A DNA stretch of 6,904 bases from contig CAMFIW010000154.1 of assembly GCA_945952355.1 (NCBI GenBank), forward strand, positions 1 through 6,904, given 5' to 3'. Below, in pieces: positions 1-4,595 of this stretch. How positions within the stretch are numbered: position 1 is the stretch's first letter; every line of letters starts with the position of its first letter. The notes under the pieces are model-generated. The model was not told the DNA's origin. It did not search any database and saw only the letters and a program-made list of their open reading frames with translations. The DNA is from an uncultured Phenylobacterium sp. Lineage in GTDB: Bacteria; Pseudomonadota; Alphaproteobacteria; Caulobacterales; Caulobacteraceae. Made by a program: the position numbers and the translations under genes.

Positions 1-411
1 GTCCTCACCTTCTTCAGCGTCTTCATCCTCGGCCTCGTGAAGCACGGGCCGAAGTTCCTGGGCCTGTTCTTCCCCTCGGGAATGGGCATCGTCGGCGCCT
101 GCCTGATGGCCCCGATCGAGATGCTCTCCTACTTCGTGCGCCCGGTGACCCTGGCGATGCGTCTGTTCGGCAACATGCTGGGCGGCCACGTGGTCATGTA
201 TCTGTTCGCGACCTTCGCCGTGCTGCTGGCCGGCCTCGCCGCCACCGGCGGCGTGGCGGTCCTGGCCGCGGTGCCCAGCGCCCTGTCCTTCGGGATGGTC
301 ATCGCGTTGACCGGCCTGGAGCTGGTCGTGGCGGTGCTTCAGGCCTTCGTCTTCACCGCCCTGGCCACCGTCTACCTCAACGAGGTCGTGAACTTCGGTC
401 ACGGCCACTAA
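1..411 (+). CDS. atpB: F0 ATP synthase subunit a, 3' part (start outside window)
   Basis: This is the C-terminal 136 residues of subunit a, the membrane stator that forms the proton half-channels next to the c-ring. The frame is open from base 1 and ends at TAA 409-411, so the true start lies upstream; an internal GTG at 37 is not the start. The family signature RLFGNMLGGH is present. Its Arg (codon 160-162) matches the essential Arg210 of E. coli. Nine residues later a His (187-189) stands where E. coli has Glu219. A Glu (319-321) stands where E. coli has His245, followed seven residues on by the conserved Gln of LQAF. This Glu/His swap is the mitochondrial and alphaproteobacterial arrangement. 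Hydrophobic segments flank these motifs, and the protein ends in a short His/Gly tail. It is the first visible gene of a+c+b'+b; atpI would be expected upstream. The identification is firm. Confidence 0.96.
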   Translation, partial: VLTFFSVFILGLVKHGPKFLGLFFPSGMGIVGACLMAPIEMLSYFVRPVTLAMRLFGNMLGGHVVMYLFATFAVLLAGLAATGGVAVLAAVPSALSFGMVIALTGLELVVAVLQAFVFTALATVYLNEVVNFGHGH

Positions 412-446
412 ACCCACACAGCAATCCACACAGAGGACTAATCATT
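412..446 (+). promoter_or_regulatory. A/C-rich leader and ribosome binding site of atpE
   Basis: This 35-nt gap between atpB and atpE has only four G residues in a GC-rich region, so little RNA structure is expected. It contains a direct repeat, CCACACAG at 414-421 and again at 426-433. The repeat runs into an AGAGGA Shine-Dalgarno at 432-437, nine nt before the ATG at 447. In E. coli the atpB-atpE intercistronic region is a known translation enhancer. A similar role here is inferred from composition and position only. Confidence 0.45.
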
Positions 447-674
447 ATGGATCCTGCAGCCGCGAAGCTCATTGGCGCCGGTCTCGCGACCTCGGGCATG
501 ATCGGGGCCGGTATCGGCCTGGGCACCCTGTTCGGCAACTACCTGCAAGCCGCCATCCGCAATCCGTCGGCCGCCGCCAGCCAGCAAACCATGCTGTTCC
601 TCGGCATGGCGCTCACCGAAACCATGGGCCTGTTCGCCTTCGTGGTGTCGCTGATCATCCTGTTCGCGTCCTGA
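447..674 (+). CDS. atpE: F0 ATP synthase subunit c (proteolipid, rotor ring)
   Basis: This 75-residue hairpin protein forms the proton-driven rotor ring in the inner membrane. The first membrane helix (about residues 8-30) carries the glycine motif GAGIGLG (20-26) used for tight helix packing. The polar loop has Arg38-Asn39-Pro40. The second helix (about 49-73) carries Glu58, the proton-binding carboxylate. Length and layout are normal for the family. The residue at the place of the Na+-ligand Gln of sodium-type rings is Leu25, so proton coupling is expected. The ATG at 447 has a good AGAGGA site nine nt upstream. The gene sits 35 nt after atpB and 25 nt before the b' gene. Its product is needed in about ten or more copies per complex, so stronger translation than its neighbours is expected. 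Confidence 0.97.
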   Translation: MDPAAAKLIGAGLATSGMIGAGIGLGTLFGNYLQAAIRNPSAAASQQTMLFLGMALTETMGLFAFVVSLIILFAS

Positions 675-683
675 TCCCATAGA

Positions 684-697
684 GGACGAGAGCGTCC
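684..697 (+). promoter_or_regulatory. Small hairpin covering the ribosome binding site of the b' gene
   Basis: GGACG (684-688) pairs perfectly with CGTCC (693-697) around an AGAG loop, ending two nt before the ATG at 700. The stem takes up the GGA of the best Shine-Dalgarno match (AGAGGA, 681-686). It could lower initiation on the b' message relative to atpE. The pairing is seen directly; the effect is inferred, and a 5-bp stem may be weak against ribosome binding. Confidence 0.35.
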
Positions 698-699
698 CC

Positions 700-1278
700 A
701 TGGCGATGCAGACTGACACGGCGCATCCCGCCCAGCCCGGCCATGAGGCCGGGCTCGAAGGCGCGCACGCCGGCGCCGCTGCGGCGGAGCACAAATCGGG
801 TGGGCTGCCACAGTTCGACTTCTCCTGGTGGCCGGGCCAGATCGCGTGGTTCCTGATCGTCTTCTTCGTCGTGCTGGCGTTCGTGCGCCTGTTCGCGGCG
901 CCGAAGCTCGGGGGCACGATCGACGCTCGCGAGGGCAAGATCAGCGGCGACATCGCCGAGGCTCGCCGCTTGAAGGATGAAGCCGACGCCCAGGCGCAAG
1001 GCGCCGCGGCCGAGGCCGCCCAGGCGCGCGCCCAGGCTCAGAAGGTGGCCACCGAAGCTCGGGCCAAGGCTCAGGCTGAAATCGCCGCCAAGCTCGCCGA
1101 GGAGGAGGCCAAGCTCGCCGCCTCGGGCGCGGAAGCCGAGGCGCGTATCGCCAAGGCCCGCGAAGCCGCCATGGCCAATGTCGCCCAGATCGGCGCCGAG
1201 ACGGCCCAGGCAATCGTCGAAAAGCTGACCGGCAAGTCCGCCACCGCGGCCGAGCTGGCCGCCGCGGCGAGGAGCTAA
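700..1278 (+). CDS. F0 ATP synthase subunit b' (peripheral stalk)
   Basis: This 192-residue protein is the b' chain, which pairs with b to form the peripheral stalk linking F0 to F1. It starts with a roughly 40-residue Ala/Gly/His-rich extension. One membrane helix follows (about residues 46-66, after a WWPGQIAW entry). The rest is a long Ala/Glu/Lys/Arg coiled-coil helix (about 75-178) with the early stalk motif APKLGGTIDAREGKI. The extension and the second stalk gene next door are typical of alphaproteobacteria, where b' is named atpF', atpG or atpX depending on the database; the symbol is left blank for this reason. ATG 700 is preferred over ATG 706 because it lies closer to the AGAGGA at 681-686. 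The gene begins 25 nt after atpE and ends 3 nt before atpF. A strong hairpin lies inside its first codons. Confidence 0.93.
   Translation: MAMQTDTAHPAQPGHEAGLEGAHAGAAAAEHKSGGLPQFDFSWWPGQIAWFLIVFFVVLAFVRLFAAPKLGGTIDAREGKISGDIAEARRLKDEADAQAQGAAAEAAQARAQAQKVATEARAKAQAEIAAKLAEEEAKLAASGAEAEARIAKAREAAMANVAQIGAETAQAIVEKLTGKSATAAELAAAARS
734..755 (+). promoter_or_regulatory. Strong 9-bp hairpin inside the 5' end of the b' gene
   Basis: AGCCCGGCC (734-742) and GGCCGGGCT (747-755) are perfect inverse complements around an ATGA loop, about 34 nt into the b' coding sequence. A second, weaker hairpin follows (CGCCG 774-778 with CGGCG 782-786). There is no T-tract, so this is not a standard intrinsic terminator. 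It could slow ribosomes, or act as a processing or stability barrier for the upstream atpE message. The role is inferred. Confidence 0.4.
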
Positions 1279-1281
1279 GCG

Positions 1282-1773
1282 ATGGAACTTCTTACCGACG
1301 CGCACTTCTGGGTCGGCGCCGCATTCGTGGTGTTCCTGGGAATCCTGGTGATGGCCGGCGTGCACAAGTTCGCCTGGCAAGCGCTGGGCGAAGCCGGGGC
1401 CAAGGTCCAGGCTCAACTCGACGAGGCAGATGCGGTCCGTCGCGAGGCCCAGGATCTCCTGGCCCAGGTGAAGGCCCAGAAGGTCGCCGCCGAAAAGCAG
1501 GCCGCCGATATGTTGGCCGCCGCTGCGGAGGAGGCCAAGCGCCTCGGCGCCGAGGCCCAGGTCAAGCTGGCTGAGCAGATCGAGCGTCGCGGCCAGATGG
1601 CCGAACGCAAGATCGCCCAGGCCGAGGCCCAGGCCGCCGCCGACGTACGGTCCGCCGCTGCCGAGCTGGCAGCCCAGATCGCCGAGGACGTACTGGTCAA
1701 GCGCCTGGCCGGCGCCAAGACCGATCCCCTGGTCGACCAGGCGATCTCCCAGCTGGGTTCGAAGCTCCAGTAG
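1282..1773 (+). CDS. atpF: F0 ATP synthase subunit b (peripheral stalk)
   Basis: This 163-residue protein is close to the usual b length (156 in E. coli). A single N-terminal membrane helix lies at about residues 8-26. A long charged, alanine-rich coiled coil runs to the C-terminus (about 33-150), with heptad-like stretches such as [13 protein letters not shown]. The last residues (about 130-163) should contact the delta subunit of F1. It starts at ATG 1282, only 3 nt after the b' stop. A GAGGAG Shine-Dalgarno (1269-1274) lies inside the end of the b' gene, so the two stalk genes may be translationally coupled, which would suit their 1:1 ratio. b and b' are distant paralogues. This is the last gene of the operon, with a terminator 24 nt after its stop. 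Confidence 0.94.
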   Translation: MELLTDAHFWVGAAFVVFLGILVMAGVHKFAWQALGEAGAKVQAQLDEADAVRREAQDLLAQVKAQKVAAEKQAADMLAAAAEEAKRLGAEAQVKLAEQIERRGQMAERKIAQAEAQAAADVRSAAAELAAQIAEDVLVKRLAGAKTDPLVDQAISQLGSKLQ

Positions 1774-1797
1774 CTCTCGATCCCACGGACAAAGATC

Positions 1798-1829
1798 AGG
1801 CCGGCGCTCGCAAGACCGCCGGCCTTTTT
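1798..1829 (+). terminator. Intrinsic terminator of the F0 operon
   Basis: AGGCCGGCG (1798-1806) pairs perfectly with CGCCGGCCT (1817-1825) around a 10-nt loop, followed directly by a run of five T (1825-1829) and then GTT. This 9-bp GC-rich stem plus T-tract is a standard rho-independent terminator 24 nt after the atpF stop. Read from the other strand the hairpin is followed only by GATCTTTG, so it would end converging - strand transcripts weakly at best. Confidence 0.88.
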
Positions 1830-1872
1830 GTTGGCTGAGCGAGGGGAGAAGGGCGTTTAGCGCCGCTCCTCG

Positions 1873-2280
1873 CTAAGCGATGCCCGGCCGACGCCGGAAG
1901 GCCCGCCGACGCTTGGCCGCGAACCGGAAGCGCTTGGGCAGGATCATCCGCTCGATACGTAGGAACTGCTGCCAGAACAGGGCCAGGAACTCGGGGTCGC
2001 GCCGCAGCAGCCGACGGATCGGGAAGATCAGCTTCGGGTGCGCGTGCTGAAACTTCACGAACTGTCGCCGCGCCTTGTACGAGTTGCGCAAGATCAGCAT
2101 CAGCCCGACCACGATGACCGGGATTCCGCCAGGGCCCGGCAACGGTGCGACGGCTATGCCTAGCAAGACGACCAGCACGCCGAGCACCGACAACCCCACG
2201 CGCGTCATGCGCCGCAGGAGGTCGCGGGAGACATCGTCGGAGGCGCGGCGCACGCGCTCGCTCGGCATGGCGAGGGTCAC
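1873..2280 (-). CDS. Small basic membrane protein, PGPGW-like (paralogue 1)
   Basis: Function unknown. The 135-residue product has a charged N-terminus and a hydrophobic stretch at about 28-65. This is broken in the middle by PLPGPGGIP (46-54), giving either two short membrane helices or a hairpin. A conserved basic region follows (RNSYKARRQF, then HPKLIFPIRRLLRR), and the tail is very Arg-rich. The PGPG turn between two hydrophobic segments, followed by a GL-rich helix, resembles the PGPGW putative transmembrane family (PF09656); this is from memory, and Trp is replaced by Gly. It is about half identical, without gaps over roughly 115 residues, to the next gene upstream. The GTG at 2280 is preferred over the ATG at 2268 because the paralogue has GTG at the same alignment position; only a weak GGA lies nine nt before it. 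It converges with atpF. Confidence 0.78.
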   Translation of the reverse strand: MTLAMPSERVRRASDDVSRDLLRRMTRVGLSVLGVLVVLLGIAVAPLPGPGGIPVIVVGLMLILRNSYKARRQFVKFQHAHPKLIFPIRRLLRRDPEFLALFWQQFLRIERMILPKRFRFAAKRRRAFRRRPGIA

Positions 2281-2300
2281 AGGTCAGGTTCCAGGGGCGG

Positions 2301-2327
2301 CGCGCCGGATCGGGGGAGGCCGGCGCG
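2301..2327 (-). promoter_or_regulatory. Leader hairpin of paralogue 1 with CCTCCCCC loop
   Basis: On the - strand, CGCGCCGG pairs with CCGGCGCG in a perfect 8-bp stem around the 11-nt loop CCTCCCCCGAT, about 20 nt before the GTG start. The loop carries CCTCC, the same sequence as the anti-Shine-Dalgarno at the 3' end of 16S rRNA. The other paralogue has a hairpin in the same place with the same loop length and a similar loop. A regulatory role is inferred. Confidence 0.45.
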
Positions 2328-2336
2328 TCCGATGGC

Positions 2337-2365
2337 GATATGCGAGTTCAGCAAGACGCCTTAAA
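2337..2365 (-). promoter_or_regulatory. Promoter-like block upstream of paralogue 1
   Basis: On the - strand, TTTAAG (2360-2365) and CATATC (2337-2342) are separated by 17 nt. The same arrangement (TTTACG, 17 nt, CATATC) stands before the other paralogue. The match to sigma-70 consensus is modest, so the main evidence is conservation and spacing. Confidence 0.33.
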
Positions 2366-2398
2366 GGCGACGCCCGCGTGAATCTTCGCGGTTAAGTT

Positions 2399-2433
2399 CG
2401 CTATTCGGCGGGCAGCGGCGCCGGCGCCACAGT
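2399..2433 (-). repeat. 35-bp repeat, copy at the 3' end of paralogue 2
   Basis: This matches 3010-3044 at 32 of 35 bases. On the - strand it encodes the tail TVAPAPLPAE plus the TAG stop and CG. It includes the 12-base perfect palindrome GGCGCCGGCGCC (2417-2428). The other copy is the end of gcvPB, in the same reading frame. Confidence 0.85.
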
Positions 2434-2880
2434 GGCGCGGTGGGCGGCGGCCTTGCGGGCCGCAGCCTGGTGCGCGCGGCGCTTCAGCATCTTGCGCAGG
2501 GCCCGACGGGCCTTGACCAGGACACGGAAGCGAGGGTGCGGGATCAGCCGCTCGACGCGAAGCATCTGCTGCCACACGACCAGGACGACCTCAGGCTCCC
2601 GGCGCAGCAGGCGGCGCAGCGGGAAGATCATCTTAGGGTGGGCCTTCTGCATGCGGACGAACCGGCGGCGCGCCTTGAAGGAGTTGCGCAGCACGATCAT
2701 CAGCCCCACCACCAGGATCGGCAGGCCCAGATGCCCCGGAAGCGGCGCCGTGACCAGGCCCACGGCCATCACCGCCAGTCCGAGCATGACCAGCAGGAAT
2801 CGACCCACGCGAGCGATCAGCTCGCGGGCGGATTCGTCGGATGCGCGGATTACGCGCAGGCTGGGCGCAGCGAAAGACAC
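2401..2880 (-). CDS. Small basic membrane protein, PGPGW-like (paralogue 2, with GcvPB-like tail)
   Basis: Function unknown. The product is 159 residues and collinear with paralogue 1. RASDE at 12-16 opens the shared part, and a hydrophobic region (about 27-65) is broken by PLPGHLGLP (46-54). Conserved RNSFKARRRF, HPKMIFPLRRLLRR and WQQMLRVER follow. The PGPG turn has become PGHLG, so the family assignment rests on the paralogue. It is longer at the C-terminus, with an Ala/Arg/Lys stretch (about 131-149) and then TVAPAPLPAE. That last piece is almost identical to the end of GcvPB. The GTG at 2880 is chosen over an upstream ATG at 2964 because an AGGA site lies eight nt before it and paralogue 1 starts with GTG at the aligned position. 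It lies 131 nt after gcvPB and may be partly cotranscribed with the gcv operon. Confidence 0.78.
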   Translation of the reverse strand: MSFAAPSLRVIRASDESARELIARVGRFLLVMLGLAVMAVGLVTAPLPGHLGLPILVVGLMIVLRNSFKARRRFVRMQKAHPKMIFPLRRLLRREPEVVLVVWQQMLRVERLIPHPRFRVLVKARRALRKMLKRRAHQAAARKAAAHRATVAPAPLPAE

Positions 2881-2909
2881 GGTTCTAGTCCTGTGGGGTG
2901 CGCAATCCA

Positions 2910-2932
2910 CGGCCGCTCGGGGAGGTCGGCCG
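2910..2932 (-). promoter_or_regulatory. Leader hairpin of paralogue 2 with CCTCCCC loop
   Basis: On the - strand, CGGCCG pairs with CGGCCG around the 11-nt loop ACCTCCCCGAG, ending 29 nt before the GTG start. One bulged C would allow further A-U and C-G pairs. The stem sequence differs from that of the paralogue 1 hairpin, while the loop length and its CCTCCCC core are kept. Confidence 0.42.
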
Positions 2933-2949
2933 GTGACTGCGTGAGACCC

Positions 2950-2978
2950 GATATGCGAACGCAATAGGCTCTCGTAAA
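2950..2978 (-). promoter_or_regulatory. Promoter-like block upstream of paralogue 2
   Basis: On the - strand, TTTACG (2973-2978), a 17-nt spacer and CATATC (2950-2955) match the block upstream of paralogue 1 without gaps. If active, it would give paralogue 2 its own transcript start downstream of gcvPB. Confidence 0.33.
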
Positions 2979-3009
2979 GACCACAAGGCGGTTAAATTTT
3001 GTCCAGGTG

Positions 3010-3044
3010 CGCTATTCGGCCGCAAGCGGCGCCGGCGCCACAGT
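3010..3044 (-). repeat. 35-bp repeat, copy at the 3' end of gcvPB
   Basis: This is the partner of 2399-2433 (32 of 35 bases identical). It encodes [10 protein letters not shown] and the TAG stop of GcvPB and contains the same palindrome GGCGCCGGCGCC (3028-3039). After the stop, the two copies stay alignable to a TTAACCGC motif if an 11-nt indel is allowed. Confidence 0.85.
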
Positions 3045-4595
3045 ATTCGCGGGGGCTTTCCAGGTGAGTTTTGGCCTTCGCGCCGCCTGGGTTTCGTCCA
3101 GCCGCCTCAGGGGGGCCAAGTGCGGCGCACCCTTGAATCGATCGGCGTCGTTTCCGGACTTGGCCGCGCGCGCGAGCGCCAGCAGGGCGTCGCAGAACCG
3201 GTCGAGCTCCTGCTTTGATTCGGTCTCGGTCGGCTCGATCAGCATCGCGCCATGCACCACCAGCGGGAAGTACATGGTCATCGGGTGGAAACCCTCGTCG
3301 ATCATCGCCTTGGCGAAGTCGAGCGTGGTCACGTCCGTGCCCTCCAGCCAGCTGTCGTCGAAGAGGGCCTCGTGCATGCACGGTCCGTCGGGGAACGCCG
3401 GGGTCATCTCGGCCGACAGCCGCGCCTTGATGTAGTTGGCGTTCAGCACCGCGTCCTCGGCGACCTGGCGAAGGCCGTCCGCACCATGGCTCACCATGTA
3501 GGCGTAGGCGCGCACGAACATGCCCATCTGGCCCTGGAAGGCGACCATGCGGCCGAAGGTCTGGGCGGCCTCCTCCGTGGCGTCCTCGACCAGCTTGAAG
3601 CCGTCCTTGCCGGAGATCACCCAGGGAGCCGGCGCGAAGGGCGCCAGCGCCTCGGACAGCACCACCGGACCCGCGCCCGGCCCACCGCCGCCGTGCGGCG
3701 TCGAGAAGGTCTTGTGCAGGTTGATGTGCATGGCGTCGACACCCAGGTCGCCCGGACGCACCCGCCCGACGATGGCGTTGAAGTTGGCCCCGTCGCAGTA
3801 GAAGTAGGCTCCCGCCGCGTGGGTCAGGCGCGAGATCTCCAGGATGTCGCGCTCGAACAGGCCGCAGGTGTTCGGGTTGGTCACCATGATGGCGGCGACG
3901 TCGGAGGAGAGCTTCGCCTCGAGGTCCGCCAGGTCGACCCGGCCATCCTCGGTCTGGGCGATCTCGGTCACCGAATAGCCGACGAAGGCCGCGGTCGCCG
4001 GGTTCGTTCCGTGGGCGGAGGTCGGCACCAGCACCGTGCGGCGATGGCCCTGGCCCTTGGCCTCGTGGGCCGCCTTGATGGCCAGCAGGCCGCAGAGCTC
4101 GCCATGCGCGCCGGCCTTGGGCGACAGCGCGATCGCCGGCATGCCGGTCAGGGTCTTCAGCCAGTGGGCCAGCCGATCCATCAGCGCCAGCGCCCCCTGC
4201 GAGGCCGCCACGGGCGTCAGCGGGTGCAGGTCGCCGAAGCCCGGCAGGCGGGCCATCTTCTCGTTGAGCCGCGGATTGTGCTTCATCGTGCACGAGCCCA
4301 GCGGATAGAGCGCCAGGTCGATGGCGTGGTTCTTCTGGGAGAGGCGCACATAGTGGCGCACCGCTTCCGGCTCAGAGAGGCCCGGCAGGCCAATCGGCGC
4401 GCTGCGCACCAGGTCGCCCAGGTCCGAGGCGTCACGCCCGGCCGGCGCGATGTCGACGCCCGTCTTGTCCCAGCCGTCGAGTTCGAAGATCAGCGCCTCG
4501 TCCTGCAGCAGGCCGCGCCCGCCGCTCAGCGAGGCATGGCCGTTCGAAGTGGAGGCTTCGGGCCGGGTGGGCCGGCCGACATTGGACATGCTCAT
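3012..4595 (-). CDS. gcvPB: Glycine dehydrogenase (decarboxylating) subunit 2, PLP-binding
   Basis: This 527-residue protein is the C-terminal half of the split P protein of the glycine cleavage system. Together with GcvPA it decarboxylates glycine on pyridoxal phosphate and passes the aminomethyl group to lipoyl-GcvH in the cytoplasm. Visible motifs are [12 protein letters not shown] (97-108), SAHGTNPA (193-200), NPNTCGLFE (240-248), and [18 protein letters not shown] (290-307). Lys295 in the last is the expected Schiff-base lysine. The start is the ATG at 4595, which overlaps the gcvPA stop as ATGA and has GGAGG (4604-4608) eight nt upstream. The frame stays open beyond it, but that part is a shadow of gcvPA. 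The family core ends near RRPKLTW (507-512). The last residues, [15 protein letters not shown], are a tail shared in part with paralogue 2. Confidence 0.95.
   Translation of the reverse strand: MSMSNVGRPTRPEASTSNGHASLSGGRGLLQDEALIFELDGWDKTGVDIAPAGRDASDLGDLVRSAPIGLPGLSEPEAVRHYVRLSQKNHAIDLALYPLGSCTMKHNPRLNEKMARLPGFGDLHPLTPVAASQGALALMDRLAHWLKTLTGMPAIALSPKAGAHGELCGLLAIKAAHEAKGQGHRRTVLVPTSAHGTNPATAAFVGYSVTEIAQTEDGRVDLADLEAKLSSDVAAIMVTNPNTCGLFERDILEISRLTHAAGAYFYCDGANFNAIVGRVRPGDLGVDAMHINLHKTFSTPHGGGGPGAGPVVLSEALAPFAPAPWVISGKDGFKLVEDATEEAAQTFGRMVAFQGQMGMFVRAYAYMVSHGADGLRQVAEDAVLNANYIKARLSAEMTPAFPDGPCMHEALFDDSWLEGTDVTTLDFAKAMIDEGFHPMTMYFPLVVHGAMLIEPTETESKQELDRFCDALLALARAAKSGNDADRFKGAPHLAPLRRLDETQAARRPKLTWKAPANTVAPAPLAAE

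Noticed and set aside
655..1416. - strand open frames across atpE, b' and atpF
   Set aside because: They are antisense shadows of the alanine-rich stalk genes, giving Gly/Leu/Arg repeats with no family resemblance.
1857..1876. Possible terminator of paralogue 1 (TTAGCG, 8-nt loop, CGCTAA)
   Set aside because: The 6-bp stem overlaps the stop codon and is not followed by a T-tract on the - strand, so it does not meet the usual terminator pattern.
2357..2369. CGCCTT-A-AAGGCG inverted repeat as an operator
   Set aside because: It overlaps the promoter-like block of paralogue 1, but is absent at the aligned place before paralogue 2, so nothing supports it as a conserved site.
3019..3030. Hairpin GCCGC/GCGGC at the end of gcvPB as a terminator
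   Set aside because: The loop is only two bases, there is no T-tract just after it, and the pairing is not kept in the second copy of the 35-bp repeat.
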